From assembly GCA_958295845.1 (NCBI GenBank), contig OY282376.1:5159022-5223021 (forward strand): a stretch of 64,000 bases of DNA, in the 5' to 3' direction. Position 1 is the first letter of the stretch. The number at the start of each line of letters is the position of its first letter. The DNA comes from Caldilineaceae bacterium (GTDB lineage Bacteria; Chloroflexota; Anaerolineae; Caldilineales; Caldilineaceae). Below are positions 9,081 to 17,150 of the stretch, in pieces. A model generated the notes under the pieces. That model was given only the letters and a program-made list of their open reading frames with translations. It searched no databases and was not told the DNA's origin. Position numbers and translations under genes: made by a program.

Positions 9081-9118
9081 AGGGGTGCATCCGATTGTGG
9101 ATGCGCCCCTTTTTTTTC
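9081..9118 (+). terminator. Rho-independent terminator after rplL
   Basis: AGGGGTGCATCC pairs with GGATGCGCCCCT (one wobble pair) across a short loop and runs into eight Ts. It ends the ribosomal protein operon. Confidence 0.9.
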
Positions 9119-9162
9119 AGGGCGCGGGTGGAGAGCGGCCGGGGGTTGAGGGGAGCGGAAGT

Positions 9163-9400
9163 GCAGTTTTTAGTAGTCAGTTTTTAGTTTTTAGTGAACT
9201 GCGAACAGCAGTAGTTAGTATTCTGTGGGTGAGACAGCATGTGGGGGAAAGACACTGTTGGCTAAACACCTTGCTCTAGACACCTTGCTGGGGAAGAATG
9301 ATCACGGTGGCTAGCAAGGGCGGGGCGTTGCGGGGGCGCAGCGAACTGCAGTGGTCGGTGGTCGGTGGTCAGTGTCAGTGACACGAGACAGCATGGAGGG
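9163..9400. repeat. Dispersed intergenic repeat, copy 2
   Basis: It contains the same blocks, in the same order, as the copy at 46115-46375: CAGTTTTTAGTAGTCAG, then a GACACTGTTGGCTAAACA block, then CACGGTGGCTAGCAAGGGCG and the core GGGGCGTTGCGGGGGCGCAG, ending in GTGGTCGGTGGTCAGT-type heptamers. No ORF. It fills most of the gap between rplL and holB. Confidence 0.7.
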
Positions 9401-9589
9401 GCAAAGATATTGTTGGGTAGATAGGTCTCCGGGGAAGGATAGACACGGTCCAGATGCGAGGAAAGAGTGAAGTGAGTGACGCCGGTTGGGCTGACGGAGA
9501 TGGGAACTGGAACTGACTGTGGCCTGGTTGTAACACGAGGTATACGAGAGCTCGCCCCCATTTGGGATGCTTGGGAAATTCCGGGGTGC

Positions 9590-9618
9590 TTGTCGGCGGA
9601 TTGGCAGTGTGATAGAAT
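9590..9618 (+). promoter_or_regulatory. Probable promoter of holB
   Basis: TTGTCG (9590-9595), a 17-base spacer and TAGAAT (9613-9618), 35 bases before the holB start codon. Confidence 0.55.
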
Positions 9619-9652
9619 GCCGGGATATCTTGCTACAGAATGAGAGAGGGAG

Positions 9653-10678
9653 ATGCAAGTGGCTGAAGGGCCGGTGGTAGGCCATCAGTGGGCTGTGCAG
9701 CTGTTGCAGAACGGTATCCGGCATGACAGGCTGCGCCATGCCTATCTGTTTGTGGGCGGGGCGCAGTTGGGCAAGTCGACCCTAGCCCGCGGCTTTGCCC
9801 AGTCGCTTCTTTGCAAGGAGGCGGTTGACGGGCAGGCCTGCGCGGACTGCCGCGCGTGCCGCCTGATGCAGTCGGGCAGCCATCCCGATTTCATGCTGCT
9901 TCCGCCGACTGACCGCGAGGGACAGCCGGACAGGGAGAACGGTCTTCATCGCGCTGAACAGGCGGCGGATATCGTCCGTCAGGCGATGCTGCACCCGATG
10001 GAGGGGCGCTACAAGGTCTTTCTGATTCAGGACGCGCACCGGGCTCACGTCAGCTTCGCCAACAAGCTGCTGAAGACGCTGGAGGAGCCGCCGCCGCACG
10101 TGGTCCTGTGTTTGACGGCGCTGGACCGGTCGGCTCTTTTGCCCACGATCGTGAGCCGTTGCCAGGTCCTGGCGTTGCGGCCGCTTGGGGAGCAGGTCAT
10201 GGCGGAGGCGCTGGAGGCACGTTGGGGCGCGTCGGCGCAGCAGGCGGCGCTGCTGGCCCGTTTGGCGAACGGTTGCCTGGGCTGGGCGGTTGACCAGCTG
10301 GATCAGGCGGAGCCGCTGGCGGAGAGGGGCGAGCGGCTGGCGGAGTTGCAGGATCTCAGCCGCAGCAGCCGGGTGGCACGCCTTGCTTTTGCGCAGAAGT
10401 TGACGGCGGCGCGCAACCAGACCCGGCTGTTCACGCTGCTTGGGCTGTGGACGAGCTGGTGGCGCGATGTGATGCTGGCCCAGGCCGGCTGTCTGGAGCA
10501 GTGCGCCAACATCGATTTGCTGGACACACTCACGGATGCGGCCGGGGCGTTCCGTTCCGTCGACGTTCAGGCCTATCTGCATACGTTAAGCCGTATCGAG
10601 GGATACCTGCGGCATACAGTCAATACAGGGCTGGCACTGGACGTGCTCTTGCTGCAGATGCCGCGGCCGCACGCCTGA
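9653..10678 (+). CDS. holB: DNA polymerase III delta' subunit-like clamp-loader ATPase
   Basis: AAA+ subunit of the replicative clamp loader, 341 residues. Visible are a Walker A GGAQLGKST (about residues 35-43), the zinc-binding CADCRACRLM segment near residues 62-71, a KTLEEPP motif and the sensor/arginine-finger SRC motif near residue 167. These identify the DnaX/HolB family. The single N-terminal ATPase unit and lack of a tau tail favour delta' over DnaX. The Walker A is slightly atypical (Gln-Leu within the loop), as in delta' proteins that do not hydrolyse ATP. It has its own promoter; ricT follows. Confidence 0.85.
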   Translation: MQVAEGPVVGHQWAVQLLQNGIRHDRLRHAYLFVGGAQLGKSTLARGFAQSLLCKEAVDGQACADCRACRLMQSGSHPDFMLLPPTDREGQPDRENGLHRAEQAADIVRQAMLHPMEGRYKVFLIQDAHRAHVSFANKLLKTLEEPPPHVVLCLTALDRSALLPTIVSRCQVLALRPLGEQVMAEALEARWGASAQQAALLARLANGCLGWAVDQLDQAEPLAERGERLAELQDLSRSSRVARLAFAQKLTAARNQTRLFTLLGLWTSWWRDVMLAQAGCLEQCANIDLLDTLTDAAGAFRSVDVQAYLHTLSRIEGYLRHTVNTGLALDVLLLQMPRPHA

Positions 10679-10720
10679 GGAGCACACAGGCAGAGGTCCG
10701 GGGTAGTGTAGTGTCCGATA

Positions 10721-10960
10721 GGGCAGTGCCCGTTACAGCAGTGCCCTTTACAGCAGTGCCCTTTACAACAGTGCCCTTTACAACAGTACCCTTTACAACA
10801 GTGCTCATTACAGCAGTGCCCGTTACGGCAGCGCTCATTACAGCAGTCCCCGTTACGGCAGCGCTCATTACAGCAGTCCCCGTTACGGCAGTACTCATTA
10901 CAGCAGTCCCCATTACAGCAGTGCCCGTTACAGCAGTGCCGGTTACGGCAGTGCTCATGG
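10721..10960. repeat. 15-bp tandem repeat, about 16 copies
   Basis: A minisatellite with consensus CAGCAGTGCCCRTTA fills the holB-ricT gap almost exactly. Variants include CAACAGTGCCCTTTA and CGGCAGCGCTCATTA. Because the unit is 15 bases, several frames on both strands stay open as pentapeptide repeats, but no start or homology supports coding. The last unit merges into the ricT ribosome binding site (GGAG, 10959-10962). Confidence 0.9.
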
Positions 10961-10970
10961 AGAATCTATT

Positions 10971-11840
10971 ATGCCCACCGTAGTCGGAGCTCAATTCAAG
11001 CCCGTTACGAAGATATACTTTTTCGACCCTGTCGAGCACACGGATCTGGCGCCGAAGGATTACGTGATCGTGGATACGGTCAAAGGCCGGGATCTGGTGC
11101 AGATCGTTCAAGGGCCACACGATGTTCCCAGCAAAGAAATCGTCGGCGATATCAAGCAGGTCGTTCGCCGGGCAACGCCATGGGACCTATTGCAGAAGGA
11201 CCTGTGGAAGGAGAAGCAGGCGGAGGCGGTATCGGTGTGCCGCGAGAAGGCGAAGGCGCACAAATTGGATATCAAGGTGCACCGCTGTGAATACAATTAT
11301 GAGGGCGGCCGGCTGACCGTCTTCTTCGCTGCGGAGCAGCGGGTTGATTTCCGTTCGCTTGTACGCGATCTGGCGCGCACTTTTCACACGCGCATCGAGA
11401 TGCGTCAGATTGGGGTGCGGGACGAGGCCAAGTTGCTGGACGGCGTGGGCAAGTGCGGCCGCCAGCTCTGTTGCACCAGCTGGCTGCGCGAGTTTGCTTC
11501 GGTGAGCATTCGGCAGGCGAAGAACCAGCAGCTGCCTCTGAATCAGGACGAGATCAGCGGTGTATGCGGCCGGCTGCTCTGTTGCCTCTCCTATGAGGAT
11601 CCGCTTTATAAGGAGGCAAACAGGAAGATGCCGAAAGTCGGGGCGGAGGTGACGACGCACCAGGGCAAAGGCCGGATCCGTCACCTGCACCCGCTCAAGG
11701 AAAGCGTTACGGTTCTGCTTGAGAATAACGTACTGGCGGAGTTCGAGCTGTCAGAGCTGATCACGGGGAAGAAGGAAAAAGACGGTGGCTGCGGCGACTG
11801 CGGCGGCTGCACCGTCAAGCGGCGCGCGGGCGAGGAGTAG
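10971..11840 (+). CDS. ricT: PSP1/RicT-family protein
   Basis: 289 residues with a PSP1 C-terminal domain, the family of Bacillus YaaT/RicT. In Bacillus the Ric complex carries Fe-S clusters and helps RNase Y mature mRNAs. The cysteine motifs KCGRQLCCTSWL (about residues 162-173) and VCGRLLCCLSYE (about 199-210) are intact. A further CGDCGGC cluster lies near the C-terminus. The next gene, convergent, is rny, encoding RNase Y, which fits that partnership. The ATG is preceded by GGAG at 8 bases. A C-terminal Lys/Glu tail ends the protein. Confidence 0.85.
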   Translation: MPTVVGAQFKPVTKIYFFDPVEHTDLAPKDYVIVDTVKGRDLVQIVQGPHDVPSKEIVGDIKQVVRRATPWDLLQKDLWKEKQAEAVSVCREKAKAHKLDIKVHRCEYNYEGGRLTVFFAAEQRVDFRSLVRDLARTFHTRIEMRQIGVRDEAKLLDGVGKCGRQLCCTSWLREFASVSIRQAKNQQLPLNQDEISGVCGRLLCCLSYEDPLYKEANRKMPKVGAEVTTHQGKGRIRHLHPLKESVTVLLENNVLAEFELSELITGKKEKDGGCGDCGGCTVKRRAGEE

Positions 11841-11930
11841 GGCGCGGCAGGCTTGAAAGAGGAGACAGGGTCGGCGCCCCGTCAGCGAGGGAGCGGGATG
11901 CTGTGGGGGGCCGCTTTGCCAAGACTACGC

Positions 11931-12105
11931 GGGCCGATACTGTGCCAGGAGACTGTGCCAGCGGGCCGGTACTGTGCCAGGAGACTGTGCCAGCGGGCCG
12001 ATACTGTGCCAGGAGATTGTGCCAGGAGACTGTGCCAGGAGACTGTGCCAGCGGGCCGATACTGTGCCAGCGGGCCGATACTGTGCCAGGAGATTGTGCC
12101 AGCGG
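11931..12105. repeat. Tandem repeat of CTGTGCCAGGAGA-type units
   Basis: Two interleaved units, CTGTGCCAGGAGA (13 bases) and CTGTGCCAGCGGGCCGATA (19 bases), repeat about ten times in the region between the convergent ricT and rny. No coding sign and no clear terminator. Confidence 0.85.
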
Positions 12106-12162
12106 TCGATCCGGTCGTGTCGGACCGACCAGGCGATGTGAGCAGCCGCGACGGGCTGCGGG

Positions 12163-13734
12163 TCAGGTTGCGTGAGCGACGGCGCGTGTTTCGCGAATGA
12201 CGGTAACGCGAATCTGACCTGGATATTCGAGGTTGTCCTCGATCTTGCTGGCTATGTTTTTCCCCAGTTCGATGACCTGTAGATCGTCGACTTCATCCGG
12301 CTGCACGATGACCCTGATTTCGCGGCCGGCCTGAATGGCGAAGGTCTGATTGACCCCCTCAAAGCTGTTGGCAATATCCTCCAGGGCTGTCACGCGTTTG
12401 ATATAGGCTTCGAGGCTTTCGCGGCGGGCGCCCGGCCGTGCGCCGCTGATGGCGTCGGCGGCGGCGACGATGACGGCTTCGATCGATTCGGGTTCGACTT
12501 CGCCATGGTGGCTGGCGATGCAGTTGACGACCTTGGCATTGAGCCCATAGCGCTTGGCGATTTCGCCGCCGACGATGGCGTGCGGGCCGTCGATTTCGTG
12601 GCTGACGGCTTTGCCAAGGTCATGCAGCAGACCCCCGAGACGGCTCGTCTTCACATCTGCGTGCAGCTCTTCGGCGATCACTGCCGCCAGGTGCGCTGTT
12701 TCGATTGCGTGGTAGTACTGATTCTGGCCGTAGCTGGTGCGGAACTTCAGACGGCCGAGCAGCCTCTGGATTTCTCTGTGCAGCCCCTGGGTATTGGTCT
12801 CGATCAGGGCCTGCTCGCCGGCCTCCTGGATGACCTGATTCACCTCTTGTTGGGCTCTTTCCACTTCTTTCTCGATACGGGCGGGATGGATACGGCCGTC
12901 GGAGACCAGTTTGCTGAGAGAGATGCGTGCGACCTCGCGTCGTACAGGGTCGAAGCTGCTGATCAGGATGGCTTCGGGCGTATCGTCGACAACCAGGTCG
13001 ACGCCTGTGGCCTGTTCGATGGCGCGAATGTTTCGGCCCTGCCGCCCGATGATGCGGCCTTTCATCTCGTCGGATGGCAGGTTGACGGCGCTGACTGAGT
13101 ATTCGGTCACATGTTCGCTGGCGATGCGTTCCACGGACAGGGTGATGATTTCCCTGGCGCGGCGTTCGGCGATCTCCTGGGTTTCGGCTTCAACCTCACG
13201 AATTGTACGTGCGAGCTCAAGTCGTGCGTTCTTTTCCGCCTCCTGGAGGAGGAGTTCTTTGGCCTCGTCCTGGGTCATTTGGGCCACGCGCTGCAGCTCG
13301 TCATTGCGCTGTTGTTCGGCGGCTTCCAGTTCGGTGGCGCGATTGTCGAGGCCGCTTTCTCTCTGGTTCAGTTTGCGTTCGCGGCTTTCAAGCTGATCGA
13401 CCCGTTTATCTATCTGTTCCTGCCGATTGCGCAGCCGGCTTTCACTGCGATCCAGATCTCTGCGCTGGCGGGATCGTGTGGCATCGAGGTCGTTGCGTAT
13501 TTTTACTTCCTCCTCGCGCAGGGCCAGCTGCTGGCGTTGGACTTCTGCCTCGGCTTCTGTAAGAATCTGGGCCGCTTGTGATTCGGCGCTCTGCACGGCG
13601 AGTTCCTGCCGCTCTTTCTCCTGTTGTTCGCCAGAGGTCAACCCGCGTCGATAGGCATAATATATTCCATACCCGACGATGGCCGCGCCCATCAAGGCCG
13701 CGACCACTATGATAACTACGACTAGCAAGTCCAT
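12163..13734 (-). CDS. rny: Ribonuclease Y
   Basis: Membrane-anchored endoribonuclease that starts mRNA decay; 523 residues. One N-terminal transmembrane helix (residues 3-28) is followed by a long charged coiled coil (about 35-205), a KH domain with GRIIGRQGRN (227-236) and an HD phosphohydrolase domain with catalytic HD at 371-372 (LLHDLGKAVSHE). The C-terminal part is complete, ending in an RVTVIRETRA segment. It lies downstream of recX and recA on the same strand and faces ricT. Confidence 0.96.
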   Translation of the reverse strand: MDLLVVVIIVVAALMGAAIVGYGIYYAYRRGLTSGEQQEKERQELAVQSAESQAAQILTEAEAEVQRQQLALREEEVKIRNDLDATRSRQRRDLDRSESRLRNRQEQIDKRVDQLESRERKLNQRESGLDNRATELEAAEQQRNDELQRVAQMTQDEAKELLLQEAEKNARLELARTIREVEAETQEIAERRAREIITLSVERIASEHVTEYSVSAVNLPSDEMKGRIIGRQGRNIRAIEQATGVDLVVDDTPEAILISSFDPVRREVARISLSKLVSDGRIHPARIEKEVERAQQEVNQVIQEAGEQALIETNTQGLHREIQRLLGRLKFRTSYGQNQYYHAIETAHLAAVIAEELHADVKTSRLGGLLHDLGKAVSHEIDGPHAIVGGEIAKRYGLNAKVVNCIASHHGEVEPESIEAVIVAAADAISGARPGARRESLEAYIKRVTALEDIANSFEGVNQTFAIQAGREIRVIVQPDEVDDLQVIELGKNIASKIEDNLEYPGQIRVTVIRETRAVAHAT

Positions 13735-13899
13735 ATCCGAACCCCTTGGTTTGGATGCGCGCAGCCTGAAAAGTCAAAGGCTGCGCTGTTTGGATGCAGG
13801 CGTATCCTGTTCGTCCCGCCATTCATACGCCGGAACCCTTGTGGGTCAATGTTATATTCAGTGGCCAGGCCATCCAGATTGCGCTTCCCACGGATCCTC

Positions 13900-14574
13900 C
13901 TAGACGTCGTGGGAGGGGATGCGCGCCTCTTCCAGCTCTTGCCAGATACGGGCGATCACGTCCCGGGCCACTTCCCAGTCAAATCCTCGGCGCTGGAGAA
14001 AGCTGCCCATTTTGGTGCGAAAGAGGCCAGGGTCGGTCTCCTCTTGCCATCTGTAGAGACGGCTGCGGGCAGCGGCTTCGCAGGCCGAGGTCGCGTCACT
14101 CAGTTCATCGATAATTGCTTGGGCAACGCTGTCGTCGACACCTTTTTGGCGCAACTCGTATCGCAGCGCCCGCGGAGCAGTGGGTCGGAAGCGATTGCGT
14201 TGCTCCACCCAGAAGCGGGCGAATTCGCGGTCGTCGAGATACTGTTTCTCTTGCAGGCGGGCGATGATCGATTCGATCTGTGGTTCGCTCAGGCGCCGCC
14301 CGTCGTTTGGTCGGTAGGCCTGCAGATTGCGCCGCGCTTCCAGCAGGCTGCGGGGGCGCACTGCCAGGAAACGCAGTGCCCGGTTGTAGCCGCGGCTGCG
14401 CAGATCGACGGCTTTCAACGCCTCGATCGCCTGCTCGGTGAGCTGCTGGCCAATGTTCAGTTGGGCGGCTTCCACGGCCGGCAAGGGGAAGGCATATTCG
14501 CCGTCGAGAAAGAGATTGACTCGTTCCTTATCTCTCTTCTGGAAACGCAGCGCTGTAATCGTTTTGCCTGTCAT
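13900..14574 (-). CDS. recX: Regulatory protein RecX
   Basis: RecX binds RecA filaments and inhibits or tunes them; about 224 residues of tandem three-helix repeats. The N-terminal beta element TGKTITALRFQKRDKERVN and the YLDDREFARFWVEQR segment are typical. I start at the ATG at 14574. The earlier in-frame ATG at 14613 lies inside a terminator hairpin, so it is unlikely to be used. It is downstream of recA on the same strand, a conserved pairing. Confidence 0.85.
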   Translation of the reverse strand: MTGKTITALRFQKRDKERVNLFLDGEYAFPLPAVEAAQLNIGQQLTEQAIEALKAVDLRSRGYNRALRFLAVRPRSLLEARRNLQAYRPNDGRRLSEPQIESIIARLQEKQYLDDREFARFWVEQRNRFRPTAPRALRYELRQKGVDDSVAQAIIDELSDATSACEAAARSRLYRWQEETDPGLFRTKMGSFLQRRGFDWEVARDVIARIWQELEEARIPSHDV

Positions 14575-14584
14575 AATCGGTCCG

Positions 14585-14621
14585 AAAAAAAAGTCGCCAT
14601 GGCCATAGACCACAGCGACTT
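14585..14621 (-). terminator. Hairpin plus U-tract between recA and recX
   Basis: On the minus strand AAGTCGC (14621-14615) pairs with GCGACTT (14597-14591). The stem can extend inwards through five more pairs including wobbles, and T8 follows directly. It stands 11 bases before the recX start, so recX expression from recA would depend on read-through. Confidence 0.75.
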
Positions 14622-15195
14622 GAAAGTCTCAATCTGGCATCGCCTGAGCTCTCTTCTCAGATCAGACTATGCCAAAAAAGACGCATCAGTTCGGCATTGC
14701 GCCTCAATGAGGGCGATTTTATATGGACACCCGCTGTTGCATTACACAACCCACCGATTCGATATCGGCTTGCCCACATCGCGAATGGGGGAGATGCGGT
14801 GGGTGGTTGTCTTTGAGTTTATGTGTGCGTGTCAACAGCCGGCTTTACATCAACACTGGTTATGACGTTCGATCCGCCACTGGCGATCAACAGCTATGCG
14901 AACGTCTGCCAAATCATCTGTTCAGTTGCGTCAGCGATCCAGGGCAACCCCTTATAAGATGGGATAAATGAATTATTGGTTGTTGTCCTGGTTTTTGGCG
15001 GTAGTGTGTCAGCACAAAATCGCGTCCAACTTGAGAGCGCTGTGGTCAGCGTTTTCAATTAAGGCAACACGTGCGACGTTTGAAACCTTTCGGTATTTTG
15101 AGAATTCCCGTGCATGTCTGCATATAAAGGAACAAGAAAGATAAATCCAGTGCATGCTGCCTACAGCGGGCATGTCATTCCGTAGCGGAACTATG
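14622..15195. other. Gap between recA and recX, no gene seen
   Basis: 574 bases of lower GC than the surroundings. No RNA gene or ORF with a ribosome binding site and family resemblance was recognised on either strand. The stretch may be a long recA 3' region or a decayed gene. Confidence 0.35.
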
Positions 15196-16218
15196 TCAGG
15201 TCTGGACTTCGTCTCCATTGGAGCGGGTTGGGAGTCCTGTTCTGTCCCTGATGATGCTGTCGATCTGTGAGGCAATCTCCGGATTCTCGCGCAGGTGCTT
15301 TTTGGCGTTTTCCCGGCCCTGTCCGATCAGGTCATCGCTATAGCGGTAGAAGGCGCCGCGTTTTTCGATGATGTCGAACTCGACGCCCAGGTCGAGCAGG
15401 TCTCCGTGCGTGCTGACCCCTTCGTTGTACATGATGTCGAACTCGGCTACCTTGAACGGCGCGGCCACTTTGTTCTTGCGCACCGTCACACGCGTGCGGT
15501 TGCCGATCACGTCACTCCCCTGTTTGATCGACTGGATCCGCCGCACGTCCAAGCGCACACTGGCGTAGAACTTCAGCGCCATGCCGCCCGACGTCGTCTC
15601 CGGATTGCCAAACATGATCCCGATCTTCTGACGCAGCTGATTGGTGAAGATCAGGCTCGTGTCGGTCGTCTTCACCGCGCCCACCAGCTTGCGCAGGGCC
15701 TGGCTCATCAGCCGCGCCTGCAGGCCGACATGGCTGTCTCCCATCTCACCTTCGATCTCCGCACGCGGCACCAGCGCGGCAACACTGTCCACCACGACGA
15801 TGTCCATCGCGCCCGAACGCACCAGCGCTTCGGCAATCTCCAGTGCCTGCTCACCTGTATCCGGCTGCGATACGTACAGATCCTCGACATTCACTCCGAT
15901 CTTGCGCGCATACCCCGAGTCCAGCGCATGCTCCACATCGACAAAGCCGCAGACGCCGCCCAACCGCTGAGATTCGGCGACGGCATGCAGACACAGGGTG
16001 GTCTTGCCCGAGCTCTCCGGGCCATACACCTCGATGATGCGCCCGCGGGGAATGCCGCCCACGCCCAGCGCGATGTCCAGGCTCAGGCTACCCGTCGGGA
16101 TCGAGGCCACGTCCAGCCGGGTTGACTCCCCCAGCCGCATGATGATCCCTTCGCCATAGCGTTTGTTCAGGGTGGCGAGGGTTGTATCCAGCGCTTTCTG
16201 ACGACCGGTATCCGCCAT
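15196..16218 (-). CDS. recA: Recombinase A
   Basis: RecA forms nucleoprotein filaments for strand exchange and SOS co-protease activity; 340 residues. Walker A is GPESSGKT at 66-73, the same numbering as E. coli. The L2-region FTNQLRQKIGIMFGNPETT and the NKVAAPFK segment are intact. The start at ATG 16218 is set by GGAG six bases upstream; translation from an upstream ATG would add 25 residues foreign to the family. A promoter and probable operator lie about 180 bases upstream. Confidence 0.97.
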   Translation of the reverse strand: MADTGRQKALDTTLATLNKRYGEGIIMRLGESTRLDVASIPTGSLSLDIALGVGGIPRGRIIEVYGPESSGKTTLCLHAVAESQRLGGVCGFVDVEHALDSGYARKIGVNVEDLYVSQPDTGEQALEIAEALVRSGAMDIVVVDSVAALVPRAEIEGEMGDSHVGLQARLMSQALRKLVGAVKTTDTSLIFTNQLRQKIGIMFGNPETTSGGMALKFYASVRLDVRRIQSIKQGSDVIGNRTRVTVRKNKVAAPFKVAEFDIMYNEGVSTHGDLLDLGVEFDIIEKRGAFYRYSDDLIGQGRENAKKHLRENPEIASQIDSIIRDRTGLPTRSNGDEVQT

Positions 16219-16398
16219 CGCAAGCTCCACTGCTCTACCGGGTTGGGCCGAGTAGAGGGTTCGGAAAAAATTGATACCACCGTGCCGGTGCATCGATGAG
16301 TCGGAGGCCGGATCACCTTACCGCTACCATAGGGCAGCAGATAATGGCAACCAACTATACGGCTGGCTACTCGGTGGCAGAGTGTTGACTCTACATTA

Positions 16399-16427
16399 AG
16401 TGTACTGTATGTACAAGGAGTATGCAA
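16399..16427 (-). promoter_or_regulatory. recA promoter with overlapping palindromic operator
   Basis: On the minus strand TTGCAT (-35, 16427-16422), 17 bases, then TACACT (-10, 16404-16399). The spacer and -10 are overlapped by the 15-base palindrome TGTAC-ATACA-GTACA (16401-16415). Position and symmetry fit a LexA-type SOS operator, though lexA itself is not in this window. Confidence 0.55.
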
Positions 16428-16560
16428 GCGCCCAAAAAAGGGTGTGCATCACAGATTTGGGGTAGGGACAGTCTGGCGGGAATTGTTGACCGGCTCTTGG
16501 AGACTCAGGGCGGGCGCCAGGGCCCGGCTTGACCGGGGGGTCCGTCGAATAGGGGGCACT

Positions 16561-17022
16561 GGGCAGACACGAGGCCTGCCCCTACGGGACCTTTTGGGGG
16601 GATGGCGAGGGCGGTGTGGTTTGGCTGCCAGGGCAGGCACAAGGCCTGCCCCTACGGGACCTTTTGGGGGGATGGCGAGGGCGGTGTGGTTTAGCTGCCA
16701 GGGCAGGCACAAGGCCTGCCCCTACGGGACCTTTTGGGGGGATGGCGAGGGCGGTGTGGTTTGACTGCCAGGGCAGGCACAAGGCCTGCCCCTACGGGAC
16801 CTTTTGGGGGGATGGCGAGGGCGGTGTGGTTTAGCTGCCAGGGCAGGCACAAGGCCTGCCCCTACGGGACCTTTTGGGGGGATGGCGAGGGCGGTGTGGT
16901 TTGGCTGCCAGGGCAGGCACAAGGCCTGCCCCTACGGAACCTTTTGGGGGATGGCGAGGGCGGTGTGGTTTGGCTGCCAGGGCAGGCACAAGGCCTGCCC
17001 CTACGGAACCTTTTGGGGGGAA
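16561..17022. repeat. 70-bp tandem repeat array, seven copies
   Basis: Copies start at 16561, 16631, 16701, 16771, 16841, 16911 and 16980; the last is partial. Each holds the near-palindrome GGGCAGGCACAAGGCCTGCC followed by CCTACGGGACC and a TTTTGGGGGGATGGC stretch. Copies 2-5 are almost identical; copy 1 is diverged and copies 6-7 each change one or two bases. Since 70 is not a multiple of three, apparent ORFs shift frame every unit and are not genes. Confidence 0.95.
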
Positions 17023-17150
17023 TACTGTTGGCTAGACATTTTGCTGGGAAAGATTGAGCACGGTGGCTAGCAAGGGCGGGGCGTTGCGGGGGCGCAGCCC
17101 CTGCACAAGGGAGGGCCGAAGGCCCGAACGCCCAACTGCAGTGGTCAGTA
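17023..17150. repeat. Dispersed intergenic repeat, copy 3
   Basis: It carries ACTGTTGGCTAGACA, CACGGTGGCTAGCAAGGGCG and the same GC-rich core and AAGGGAGGGCCGAAGGCCCG segment as bases 1-60, ending in CTGCAGTGGTCAGTAG. It directly joins the 70-bp array to the cas1 remnant. Confidence 0.7.

Noticed and set aside
10620..11120. Minus-strand ORF with VTGTA pentapeptide repeats
   Set aside because: Produced by the 15-bp minisatellite, which stays open in several frames; no ribosome binding site or homology.
13849..14865. 338-codon plus-strand frame over recX
   Set aside because: Antisense of recX and rny upstream region; recX on the minus strand matches its family.
16561..17022. 70-bp array considered as a CRISPR array
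   Set aside because: The whole 70-bp unit is conserved; there are no unique spacers. Proximity to the cas1 relic appears to be chance or a rearrangement hot spot.
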